In this document: piece by piece, positions 1 through 5,627 of the stretch
How the letters are laid out: each line of letters begins with the position of its first letter
Numbering within the stretch: position 1 is the stretch's first letter
DNA from: an uncultured Oxalobacteraceae bacterium
Lineage (GTDB): Bacteria > Pseudomonadota > Gammaproteobacteria > Burkholderiales > Burkholderiaceae_D
DNA length: 5,627 nucleotides
Assembly (NCBI GenBank): GCA_937996605.1
Contig: CALKVB010000008.1
Span: 1-5,627, forward strand
Direction of reading: 5' to 3'
Position numbers and translations under genes: made by a program
Notes under the pieces: generated by a model
Database searches by the model: none
The model's input: only the letters and a program-made list of their open reading frames with translations
Told to the model about the DNA's origin: nothing

Positions 1-2806
1 GTTTGATGCTAGTCGCAATGTCGATGAAGCCGCCGTGGATGTGCAAGCGGCTTTACTGCGTGCGCAACGTGCACTTCCCATCGAAATGACTTCGCCACCA
101 TCGTATCGTAAAGTCAATCCAGCGGATTCAGCGGTACTGGTTTTGGCGTTAACATCGCCGAGCTTGAGTTTGGCTGAGCTCACCAATTACGCGGAGCATT
201 TGATTTCGCCTACTTTGTCGACGCTACCAGGTGTCGCGCAAGTCAACATCTTCGGTATTCGTCGCTATGCGGTGCGAATCCGTGTCAATCCTGGAGAGCT
301 TGCAGCACGTAATATCAGTTTCGATGAGCTTAATACCAGTATCCGTTCAGCTAATTCAATCGCTCCGGTGGGAACGATAGATGGCGATAAACAAATGTTG
401 ACCATTGTCGCTAACAAGCAACTACAAAATGCGTCTGAATTTGCGAACATTATCGTTAGCAATAAAGGCGGTCAGGTAGTACGTTTGCGTGATGTTGCCT
501 CGGTCGAAGATAGTTACGAATCGGTAAAATCCGTGGGTAATTTTAACGGCGAGCCAGCGATCATGTTGGCGATTCAACGTCAAACCGATGCGAATACGGT
601 AAAGGTGGTGGATTCTATTAAAGCCGCTGTTCCTGGCTTCAAAGCGCAATTGCCAGCGTCGGTGAATATCACGATGGCGAATGATCGTTCGGTATCGGTT
701 CGAGATGCCTTGCATGACGTGAACTTAACCTTGATCTTGACCATTTTCTTGGTCGTGGTGGTGATTTTCTTGTTTTTGCGCCATATGGTGGCGACCATTA
801 TTCCCACCTTGTCATTACCAGTTTCTTTGGTTGGCGCAGTGAGCCTGTTATGGGGTTTGGGCTATACCCTCGATAATATTTCTTTGCTTGGGATTACCTT
901 AGCAGTAGGTTTAGTTGTCGATGATGCGATTGTGATGTTAGAAAATATCATGCGTCATGTGGAAATGGGCGAACCTCCGTTTGAAGCTGCATTGAAGGGT
1001 TCTCGCGAAGTTGGCTTTACGATTATCTCGATTTCCACTTCTTTGATTGCGGTTTTTATTCCAATCTTCTTCATGCCCGGCGTGATTGGTCAGCTGTTCC
1101 ATGAATTTGCGGTGATTGTCAGCTTGGCGATTGTGGTTTCTGCTTTTGTTTCTTTAACTTTGGTGCCGATGTTGGCAAGCCGTTTTTTGAAACCAGAAAG
1201 TGCACATAAGAGTGGCGCCAAATGGATGCATGCCATCACCCATAGTTTCGAACGTATGTTTGACGCTTCATTGCGGTCCTATACGCGAGGATTAGACTTA
1301 GCGTTGAATTATCGTAAATCGGTGTTGTTCGTCGCCTTGCTGACTTTTGTGGCGACGGCCTATATGTTTGTGACGATTCCTAAGGGATTCTTCCCTGAAG
1401 AAGACATTGGTCAGATTAACGTCTCAACTGAGGCGGCCGAGGATACCTCTTTCCCCGCGATGGTGATATTGCAGGAAAAAGCAGCGAAGATTTTGCGTGA
1501 AGATCCGAATGTGCTGACTGTGTCCTCTTTTCATGGCGGTGGCGGTTCGCAAAATACGGGGCGCGGCTTTATCAACTTGAAGCCACGTGATCAACGCAAA
1601 CCGATGAAGGAAGTGGTTGAAGGATTACGTAATAAATTGAAAGCGGTGCCCGGTATTACCGTGTTCTTGCGGCCAACGCAAAACTTACAATTGGGTGGTC
1701 GTCCGAGTAAGAGTCAGTATCAATACATTATGCAAAGTGTTGATGCAAGCTCGCTTAGTGATTGGGCGTTCAAAATGCAAGACAAGTTGCGTGCTGACCC
1801 TGGCTTTAAAGACGTAACGACAGACTCGCAGTTGCGCGGTTTGCAGGCTTCGATCGAGATTAATCGCGATCGCGCGAATTCCTTGGGGGTTGGTATCGAT
1901 GCCATCCGCTCGAGTCTGTACAGTGCTTTCGGTGAGCGCCAAATCGCAACCTTGTTCACATCCGTGGATAGTTATGCAGTGATTCTCGAAGTCAGTCCTG
2001 ACAACAAGAACGACGAGGCAGATATTGGTGGCATTTACGTACGCAGCAATACCGGTAGTCTAGTACCAATGTCGAGTTTCGCGACCGTGAAGCGTACCGT
2101 CGGCCCAACTTCGATTAATCACGTTGGCCAATTGCAAGCAGTCACTGTGTCGTTTAACTTGGCGCCCGACATGCCACTTGGTGATGCCACCAATAAGATA
2201 GAAAAGTATCGCGATGAACTCAAAGTGCCATCTACTATCATCACCTCCTACGGTGGCGATGCAGCGGTATTTAAAGACTCACAATCGGGACAAACGGTGT
2301 TGATCGTGTCTGCGCTATTAGTGATCTATGTTTTGCTCGGTGTTTTGTATGAAAGTTTTATCCATCCGATTACCATTTTGGCCGGTTTGCCTTCCGCTGC
2401 CGTCGGTGCCTTAATTGCCTTGGAATTGGCGGGCAAAGACTTAACCTTGATTGCAACGATTGGTATTTTGCTGTTGATTGGTATCGTCAAGAAGAATGCG
2501 ATTATGATGATCGACTTCGCATTAGACGCACAACGCAATAAAGGTATGGCGCCGATGGAAGCGATCCGTGAAGCTTGCATTGAACGTTATCGCCCGATCA
2601 TGATGACTACTTTAGCCGCTTTGGTCGGTGCTTTACCTATCGCTTTTGGTCTCGGCGCCGGTGCTGAATTGCGTCAGCCATTGGGTTTAGCAGTGGTCGG
2701 TGGTTTGATTTTCTCTCAAGCGATTACGCTATTTATTACTCCCGTAATTTACCTAGCGTTGGATAAATACAGTGGTAAAGGTCCGATTGTCGGTAATTCG
2801 ATTTAA
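1..2806 (+). CDS. RND multidrug efflux permease, MdtB/MdtC (MuxB/MuxC)-like, 5' end missing
   Basis: This is an inner-membrane proton/drug antiporter, the pump of a tripartite efflux complex with a periplasmic adaptor and an outer-membrane channel. The frame is open from base 2 (FDASRNVDEA...), so the gene begins before the window. A GTG at base 35 is an internal valine, not the start. About 934 residues remain of a usual 1,020-1,040, so TM1 and the start of the first porter domain are lost. The opening matches the MdtB/C stretch around 'DVQAAL' and 'YRKVNPAD'. Hydrophobic segments TM2-TM6 lie at about codons 231-380 counted from base 35, TM7 at about 429-448, the second periplasmic region at about 450-745, and TM8-TM12 at about 755-907. 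The proton-relay residues are intact: the Asp pair in GLVVDDAIV (bases 920-925, equivalent to AcrB D407/D408) and the Lys in GIVKKNAI (2492-2494, equivalent to AcrB K940). GIVKKNAIMMIDFAL is typical of MdtB/MdtC rather than AcrB. MdtB cannot be separated from MdtC without the upstream genes. The substrate is unknown. Confidence 0.95.
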   Translation, partial: FDASRNVDEAAVDVQAALLRAQRALPIEMTSPPSYRKVNPADSAVLVLALTSPSLSLAELTNYAEHLISPTLSTLPGVAQVNIFGIRRYAVRIRVNPGELAARNISFDELNTSIRSANSIAPVGTIDGDKQMLTIVANKQLQNASEFANIIVSNKGGQVVRLRDVASVEDSYESVKSVGNFNGEPAIMLAIQRQTDANTVKVVDSIKAAVPGFKAQLPASVNITMANDRSVSVRDALHDVNLTLILTIFLVVVVIFLFLRHMVATIIPTLSLPVSLVGAVSLLWGLGYTLDNISLLGITLAVGLVVDDAIVMLENIMRHVEMGEPPFEAALKGSREVGFTIISISTSLIAVFIPIFFMPGVIGQLFHEFAVIVSLAIVVSAFVSLTLVPMLASRFLKPESAHKSGAKWMHAITHSFERMFDASLRSYTRGLDLALNYRKSVLFVALLTFVATAYMFVTIPKGFFPEEDIGQINVSTEAAEDTSFPAMVILQEKAAKILREDPNVLTVSSFHGGGGSQNTGRGFINLKPRDQRKPMKEVVEGLRNKLKAVPGITVFLRPTQNLQLGGRPSKSQYQYIMQSVDASSLSDWAFKMQDKLRADPGFKDVTTDSQLRGLQASIEINRDRANSLGVGIDAIRSSLYSAFGERQIATLFTSVDSYAVILEVSPDNKNDEADIGGIYVRSNTGSLVPMSSFATVKRTVGPTSINHVGQLQAVTVSFNLAPDMPLGDATNKIEKYRDELKVPSTIITSYGGDAAVFKDSQSGQTVLIVSALLVIYVLLGVLYESFIHPITILAGLPSAAVGALIALELAGKDLTLIATIGILLLIGIVKKNAIMMIDFALDAQRNKGMAPMEAIREACIERYRPIMMTTLAALVGALPIAFGLGAGAELRQPLGLAVVGGLIFSQAITLFITPVIYLALDKYSGKGPIVGNSI

Positions 2807-2831
2807 GCAGTATTTTTAGGCATCATCAACG

Positions 2832-2859
2832 AAAAAAGGCAGCGTGAGCTGCCTTTTTT
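2832..2859. terminator. Bidirectional rho-independent terminator between convergent genes
   Basis: Six A (2832-2837) precede a perfect 6-bp stem, GGCAGC (2838-2843) with GCTGCC (2848-2853), closed by the tetraloop GTGA. Six T (2854-2859) follow. Read on the plus strand it ends the RND permease transcript, whose stop codon is at 2804-2806. Read on the minus strand it has the same stem and T6 tail and ends the mnmA transcript, whose stop is at 2883-2885. It sits about 30 bases from each stop codon, as expected for a terminator shared by convergent units. Confidence 0.92.
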
Positions 2860-2882
2860 GCATCAGAAATTTGAGTTCGTTT

Positions 2883-3980
2883 TCAGCTGAAAGCAGTGTT
2901 GATAATCCCACCACCCAGACACACATCACCATCATATAAGACAGCAGATTGTCCCGGCGTTACCGCCCATTGTGCATCGTCGAAGCACAATTGGAATTGC
3001 TCGAGATTGCCGCTAAAAGTACAAGCCATATCAGGTTGGCGGTAGCGAGTTTTAGCGGACAACTTTTCAATCGAGGGCGCTTGACCAGCGATCCAACTAA
3101 CTTGGCCTGCTTCTAAAGCTTGCGATAGCAACCATGGATGATCATGTCCCTGTACTGCGTACAGGCGATTGTTCGGCACATCTTTGCGTGCGACATACCA
3201 GGCGTCGCTGCTGCCATCTTCTTTTTGACGTGATTTGATACCGCCTATGCCTATGCCTTTGCGCTGGCCTAAGGTGTAGAAACTCAAGCCTACATGTTGA
3301 CCGATGACTTCTTCCTCTGGGGTGCGAATCTCGCCTGGTGCGTAGGATAAATAACGGTTCAAAAATTCACGGAAAGGGCGTTCACCGATAAAGCAAATGC
3401 CGGTTGAATCTTTTTTCTTGGCGTTTGGCAGATTGATTTGCTCTGCGATTTTGCGCACTTCGGTTTTATTGATTTCACCTAATGGAAACAAGGTGTTTTT
3501 GAGTTGTGCTTGATTCAAACGATGCAAGAAATAACTTTGATCTTTGCTAGAATCGAGCGCCTTGAGTAACTGAAATTGTCCGTCGACTTCCCGTACGCGA
3601 GCATAGTGGCCGGTCGCAATATAATCAGCCCCGAGTTTCATGGCGTGGTCAAGGAAAGCCTTAAATTTGATTTCGGCGTTGCACAAGACATCAGGGTTCG
3701 GTGTGCGACCTGCTTGGTACTCACGTAAGAATTCTGCAAAGACGCGATCTTTATATTCGCTCGCAAAATTGACGGTTTCGATGTCGACGCCGACCACGTC
3801 AGCGACGCTGACGGCATCGATTAAGTCTTCGCGTGTTGAGCAGTATTCAGAATTGTCATCATCTTCCCAATTCTTCATGAATAGCCCAATCACTTCATAG
3901 CCTTGTTGCTTCAGTAGCCACGCTGAAACCGAAGAATCTACGCCACCGGACATCCCGATAACTACACGTTTTTTACTCAT
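2883..3980 (-). CDS. mnmA: tRNA-specific 2-thiouridylase MnmA
   Basis: This cytoplasmic enzyme makes the 2-thio group of s2U at wobble position 34 of tRNA-Lys, -Glu and -Gln. It adenylates C2 of the uridine with ATP and inserts sulfur delivered by a relay from cysteine desulfurase. The 365-residue protein is full length for the family. The PP-loop ATP site SGGVDSS is at residues 11-17. The catalytic pair is present: C100 in NPDVLC (with D97 equivalent to E. coli D99) and C196 in STGICFIG, corresponding to E. coli C102 and C199. The GQRKGIGIGG stretch (238-247) and the C-terminal beta-barrel region ending GDVCLGGGIIN are also typical. The ATG at 3978-3980 fits the usual MSKKRVVIGMSGG beginning, and AGGT lies 5 bases upstream (3986-3989 on the complement). 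It follows nudJ by 48 bases on the same strand, so co-transcription is likely. Transcription ends at the shared hairpin at 2832-2859. Nothing is missing or unusual. Confidence 0.98.
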   Translation of the reverse strand: MSKKRVVIGMSGGVDSSVSAWLLKQQGYEVIGLFMKNWEDDDNSEYCSTREDLIDAVSVADVVGVDIETVNFASEYKDRVFAEFLREYQAGRTPNPDVLCNAEIKFKAFLDHAMKLGADYIATGHYARVREVDGQFQLLKALDSSKDQSYFLHRLNQAQLKNTLFPLGEINKTEVRKIAEQINLPNAKKKDSTGICFIGERPFREFLNRYLSYAPGEIRTPEEEVIGQHVGLSFYTLGQRKGIGIGGIKSRQKEDGSSDAWYVARKDVPNNRLYAVQGHDHPWLLSQALEAGQVSWIAGQAPSIEKLSAKTRYRQPDMACTFSGNLEQFQLCFDDAQWAVTPGQSAVLYDGDVCLGGGIINTAFS

Positions 3981-4028
3981 TGCTTACCTGTGATTCAGAA
4001 ATTGGAAAAGAGAAAGTGGTTTGGATTT

Positions 4029-4517
4029 TCACGCGTTTTTGACATTGGGATGCGTGTACATCAACTGCAAAGGTGCCCGCTGTCCTGCTAAGAAATCGTC
4101 CAAACAACGCAAGACTAAAGGGCTACGATGCTGATCTTGGCAAGCGAGGATTTCCTCATATGACATCCACATCGCACGCAAGATACCTTTATCTAAGAGA
4201 CGATCATGTTGCGCTACGACTTGGCCACAAAACGCAAAGCGCAGATAAGTCACTTCTTCACCGGTCTTGGGCGAGATAAATTTCGACATGTAGGTGCCCA
4301 CCAACGCTTCTGGAACAAAATCATGCGCCGTTTCTTCGAGCGTTTCTCGAATGACCGCTTGTTCTAAGCTTTCGTGCGGATTAAGATGACCAGCCGCTTG
4401 ATTGATTCTGATGCCATCGGGAGTGATCTCTTCAATCATTAAGAACTCTTGGCGCCCTTGCTGTTGACGATAAACAATCGCAGCGACGGTGACAGAAGGT
4501 TTCCAGACGTCAGACAT
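4029..4517 (-). CDS. nudJ: Nudix hydrolase, NudJ-like phosphatase
   Basis: This is a 162-residue Nudix pyrophosphohydrolase. E. coli NudJ (YmfB) acts on thiamine precursor pyrophosphates (HMP-PP), thiamine pyrophosphate and nucleoside di- and triphosphates; that substrate range is assumed here, not shown. The Nudix box starts at G43, with E49, R57-E58 and E61-E62 all present, so the Mg2+-binding glutamates are intact. Two consensus positions differ: the late Gly is A64, and the hydrophobic residue after it is H65. The NudJ-like features are the N-terminal KPSVTVAAIV strand, NQAAGHL before the box, and RSPLVLRCLDDFLAGQRAPL near the C-terminus. The ATG at 4515-4517 is followed by this N-terminal strand within six residues. 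The ribosome site is weak (GAG about 12 bases upstream, A-rich in between). The gene lies just upstream of mnmA on the same strand, the same neighbourhood as in E. coli, which supports the NudJ assignment. The C-terminus is slightly longer than the E. coli protein. Confidence 0.9.
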   Translation of the reverse strand: MSDVWKPSVTVAAIVYRQQQGRQEFLMIEEITPDGIRINQAAGHLNPHESLEQAVIRETLEETAHDFVPEALVGTYMSKFISPKTGEEVTYLRFAFCGQVVAQHDRLLDKGILRAMWMSYEEILACQDQHRSPLVLRCLDDFLAGQRAPLQLMYTHPNVKNA

Positions 4518-4557
4518 GTCTTTTTATCTCACATTAAACGCGGTTAACAAGGTCGTC

Positions 4558-4586
4558 ATTTTACCCTTTGCGCTAAGCTTTCACAG
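4558..4586 (-). promoter_or_regulatory. Possible sigma-70 promoter for nudJ-mnmA
   Basis: On the minus strand TAAAAT (4558-4563) resembles a -10 box with five of six matches. It is preceded at 17 bases by CTGTGA (4581-4586), a poor -35 with three matches. The predicted start near base 4551 would give a leader of about 34 bases before the nudJ ATG, which is reasonable. No extended -10 is seen. The call rests mainly on the -10 and the position. Confidence 0.3.
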
Positions 4587-4713
4587 CTGCGAGGGCTAAA
4601 AACGCGTAACGCATTTGCTAATAAAGATTCTGTCTATGCGGTCTGCTTTCATTTTTGTTGTAATTTTATTTATTTAAATGAGCGAAATCGTAGCCCACCG
4701 TTGTTGCGGAAAT

Positions 4714-4737
4714 ACATTCGTAAGCCTTACCGTATGT
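4714..4737. repeat. Imperfect inverted repeat (possible RNA hairpin)
   Basis: ACAT (4714-4717) pairs with ATGT (4734-4737), and inside it GTAA (4720-4723) pairs with TTAC (4727-4730) around a GCC loop. A small 2-by-3 internal loop separates the two stems. An alternative pairing uses AAGCC (4722-4726) with GGCTT (4738-4742), so the segment can fold in two mutually exclusive ways. A G-rich run, six G then AAGG (4745-4754), follows directly. The function is unknown, and chance is possible in a region of this length. Confidence 0.35.
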
Positions 4738-4965
4738 GGCTTTAGGGGGGAAGGTAGATGGTAAAGTGGATTGGCATATGTATGGCGTAAATCCAAATCG
4801 CCAAATATTGTTCGACTACTTCCTCGGAACTACCGTGACTTTGTTTTGTCGTTTTCGTGTAATATCGTTGTCGAATATTAAAGCTAGAATCAGCGTGCTA
4901 TTGGAAACAAGAACTCAATTGGTTTCAAATAGCCTTCGAAAGTTCATTTACCCTTGATGTTTTTG

Positions 4966-5006
4966 TCGCACCCGTGTTTTATGTGTCTGGGTGGTGGCGA
5001 TTTTTT
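4966..5006 (+). terminator. Terminator-like hairpin with T6 tail inside the intergenic region
   Basis: TCGC (4966-4969) pairs with GCGA (4997-5000), and ACCC (4970-4973) pairs with GGGT (4989-4992). A GGTG bulge (4993-4996) lies on the 3' side and the loop is 15 bases. Six T (5001-5006) follow the stem immediately. This is the layout of a rho-independent terminator on the plus strand, although the bulge and large loop make it weaker than the one at 2832-2859. No gene is called upstream on this strand; the nearest open frame ends at 4957. If real, it implies a plus-strand transcript from the 4650-4960 region. Confidence 0.35.
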
Positions 5007-5029
5007 ACCAAAGAATCGTGTCGATAAAA

Positions 5030-5051
5030 TGATGAAGGTCGAAAGTCATCA
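5030..5051. repeat. Inverted repeat TGATGA-N10-TCATCA
   Basis: TGATGA (5030-5035) and TCATCA (5046-5051) are perfect 6-base inverted arms around a 10-base centre. After one mismatch, AAA (5026-5028) can pair with TTT (5053-5055). It could be a hairpin or a dyad site for a regulator. It is the first of three palindromes ahead of pntA. Confidence 0.35.
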
Positions 5052-5075
5052 CTTTTGATTGTTTTATAGGTTTTG

Positions 5076-5098
5076 CTTGGCACCTTGATTGGGCCAAG
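5076..5098. repeat. Inverted repeat CTTGGC-N11-GCCAAG overlapping the candidate pntA -35
   Basis: CTTGGC (5076-5081) and GCCAAG (5093-5098) are perfect 6-base inverted arms separated by 11 bases. The candidate -35 hexamer TTGATT (5085-5090) lies in the centre, so a protein bound to this dyad would cover the promoter. No regulator family is assigned. Confidence 0.4.
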
Positions 5099-5113
5099 AA
5101 AAAATAGGATAAA
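5085..5113 (+). promoter_or_regulatory. Possible sigma-70 promoter for pntA
   Basis: TTGATT (5085-5090, four matches to the -35 consensus) and GATAAA (5108-5113, four matches to the -10) are separated by 17 bases. A start near base 5120 would give a leader of about 113 bases. TTGGCA (5077-5082) matches the -35 better, but no acceptable -10 lies at the right distance from it. The assignment is tentative. Confidence 0.3.
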
Positions 5114-5125
5114 CGCAACATCGCG

Positions 5126-5151
5126 CTGGTATGCGAAATTCAAAATACCAG
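5126..5151. repeat. Inverted repeat CTGGTAT-N12-ATACCAG in the pntA leader
   Basis: CTGGTAT (5126-5132) and ATACCAG (5145-5151) are perfect 7-base inverted arms with a 12-base centre. In RNA the stem could extend outwards by G-U, C-G and G-U pairs (5123-5125 with 5152-5154), giving about 10 pairs. If pntA starts near 5120 this hairpin sits at the very 5' end of the message. It could equally be an operator just downstream of the promoter. No T run follows directly, so it is not a terminator. Confidence 0.45.
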
Positions 5152-5220
5152 TGTTTGTGGTGCTGAGTCCAAAAACAGATTTTTTGAACGACGGCGCAAA
5201 TTTACGATATACAACAAACT

Positions 5221-5226
5221 GAGGAG
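5221..5226 (+). promoter_or_regulatory. Strong ribosome binding site of pntA
   Basis: GAGGAG lies six bases before the ATG at 5233. It is the best Shine-Dalgarno sequence in the window and fixes the pntA start. Confidence 0.85.
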
Positions 5227-5232
5227 TACTTT

Positions 5233-5627
5233 ATGAGAATCGGCATTCCCGCCGAAACACGGGCGGGCGAAACGCGAGTCGCAGCGACCCCTGAAACCAT
5301 CAAAAAATACGTCAATGCCAAGCACGAAGTCATTGTGCAAGCAGGTGCCGGTGTCAGTTCATCGATTACGGATGAAGCCTATCAAGCAGCTGGCGCTACC
5401 ATCGGTAGTGCGGCAGATGCCTTTAGCGCCGATTTGGTGCTGAAAGTGCGTGCACCGTCTGCTGAAGAACGTGCGCTCATCAAATCGGGCACAGTCTTAG
5501 TTGGTATGCTCAATCCTTTTGATGCAGACAATATCGCCGCAATGGCGGCGCATGGCATTACAGCGTTCTCACTGGAAGCAGCACCTCGTATTACACGTGC
5601 ACAATCACTTGATGTCTTGTCTTCACA
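5233..5627 (+). CDS. pntA: NAD(P) transhydrogenase subunit alpha, N-terminal part (3' end outside window)
   Basis: PntA is part of the membrane-bound, proton-translocating transhydrogenase that transfers hydride from NADH to NADP+ using proton-motive force, supplying NADPH. The window holds 131 codons with no stop, from the NAD(H)-binding domain I. The start MRIGIPAETRAGETRVAATPE matches the family's MRIGIP...ETRVAATP opening, and the ATG has a strong ribosome site. The segment PRITRAQSLDVLSS (118-131) contains R119, Q124, D127 and S130, whose spacing fits the RQD loop of Rhodospirillum rubrum domain I that contacts NAD. The GxGxxG nucleotide fold lies further on and is not seen. Alanine dehydrogenase shares this fold, but the residues here follow PntA more closely. 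It is not possible to tell whether the alpha subunit is whole (about 510 residues, as in E. coli) or split into PntAA/PntAB as in many other proteobacteria; the second subunit gene, pntB, is expected downstream. The gene is read divergently from nudJ. Confidence 0.95.
   Translation, partial: MRIGIPAETRAGETRVAATPETIKKYVNAKHEVIVQAGAGVSSSITDEAYQAAGATIGSAADAFSADLVLKVRAPSAEERALIKSGTVLVGMLNPFDADNIAAMAAHGITAFSLEAAPRITRAQSLDVLSS

Larger units (their letters stand above)
4518..5232. other. 715-base intergenic region between divergent nudJ and pntA
   Basis: No recognisable gene was found here on either strand. The stretch looks richer in A and T than the flanking genes, with T runs around 4648-4678. 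It should hold the promoters for nudJ-mnmA (left part) and pntA (right part). An imperfect hairpin at 4714-4737, a terminator-like hairpin at 4966-5006 and three short palindromes between 5030 and 5151 are listed separately. One open frame, 4736-4957 (+, GTG start, 73 codons, or 59 codons from the ATG at 4778), has no good ribosome site and no familiar protein sequence; it is not called as a gene. No tRNA fold, insertion-sequence ends or tandem repeats were noticed. Confidence 0.75.

Noticed and set aside
35..37. GTG as the start codon of the RND permease
   Set aside because: The frame stays open to base 2 and the residues before it (FDASRNVDEAA) match the conserved MdtB/C sequence, so the gene starts outside the window.
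265..807. Minus-strand open frames of 65-97 codons inside the RND permease gene
   Set aside because: They lie opposite a clearly coding frame with conserved RND motifs, have no familiar protein sequence, and are shadow frames.
1685..2580. Minus-strand open frames of 79-85 codons at 1685-1959 and 2326-2580
   Set aside because: They are antisense to the conserved porter and TM8-TM11 regions of the permease. The low-complexity sequence mirrors the codons of membrane segments.
3640..4279. Plus-strand open frames at 3640-3900 and 4073-4279
   Set aside because: They are antisense to mnmA and nudJ, whose catalytic motifs are intact; neither frame resembles a known protein.
4804..4879. Inverted similarity AATATTGTTCGAC and GTCGAATATT
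   Set aside because: The arms differ by a three-base insertion, are short and AT-rich, and are 54 bases apart; chance is likely.
4904..4926. GAAAC / GTTTC hairpin
   Set aside because: It has only five pairs with a 13-base loop and no T run or other context.
5140..5340. Minus-strand 66-codon frame across the pntA start
   Set aside because: It overlaps the pntA ribosome site and the conserved N-terminal codons on the opposite strand, with no support of its own.

Overview
This window reads as ordinary proteobacterial chromosome. The best fit is a betaproteobacterium of the Burkholderiales with moderate GC, for example an Oxalobacteraceae/Undibacterium-like organism. That placement is an inference from the style of the MnmA, NudJ and MdtC-like proteins and from the nudJ-mnmA gene pair; no rRNA or other marker is present to confirm it. 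The window holds four protein genes, two of them cut by the window edges. No tRNA, rRNA, CRISPR array or insertion sequence was found.

Layout. Bases 1-2806 (+) carry the 3' nine-tenths of an RND multidrug efflux permease of the MdtB/MdtC (MuxB/MuxC) branch of the HAE1 family. It converges on a two-gene minus-strand unit, nudJ (4029-4517) followed by mnmA (2883-3980). A symmetric A6-stem-loop-T6 hairpin at 2832-2859 lies between the convergent genes and can terminate transcription from both sides. To the right is a 715-base non-coding stretch (4518-5232) that separates nudJ from the divergently read start of pntA (5233 to the window end, +), the alpha subunit of proton-translocating NAD(P) transhydrogenase.

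How the genes relate. nudJ and mnmA are adjacent and co-directional (48-base gap), so they are probably co-transcribed. MnmA makes the 2-thio group of s2U34 in tRNA, and NudJ is a Nudix pyrophosphohydrolase. The RND permease and the transhydrogenase belong to separate transcription units: the first exports compounds using proton-motive force, and the second uses the same force to make NADPH.

The only part that coding does not explain is the 715-base gap. It contains several inverted repeats, including a hairpin followed by six T that looks like a stray rho-independent terminator and three short palindromes spaced about 50 bases apart ahead of pntA. It also holds one weak 73-codon open frame. 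These hint at a small transcript and at regulation of pntA. I see no convincing evidence of a novel biological system.
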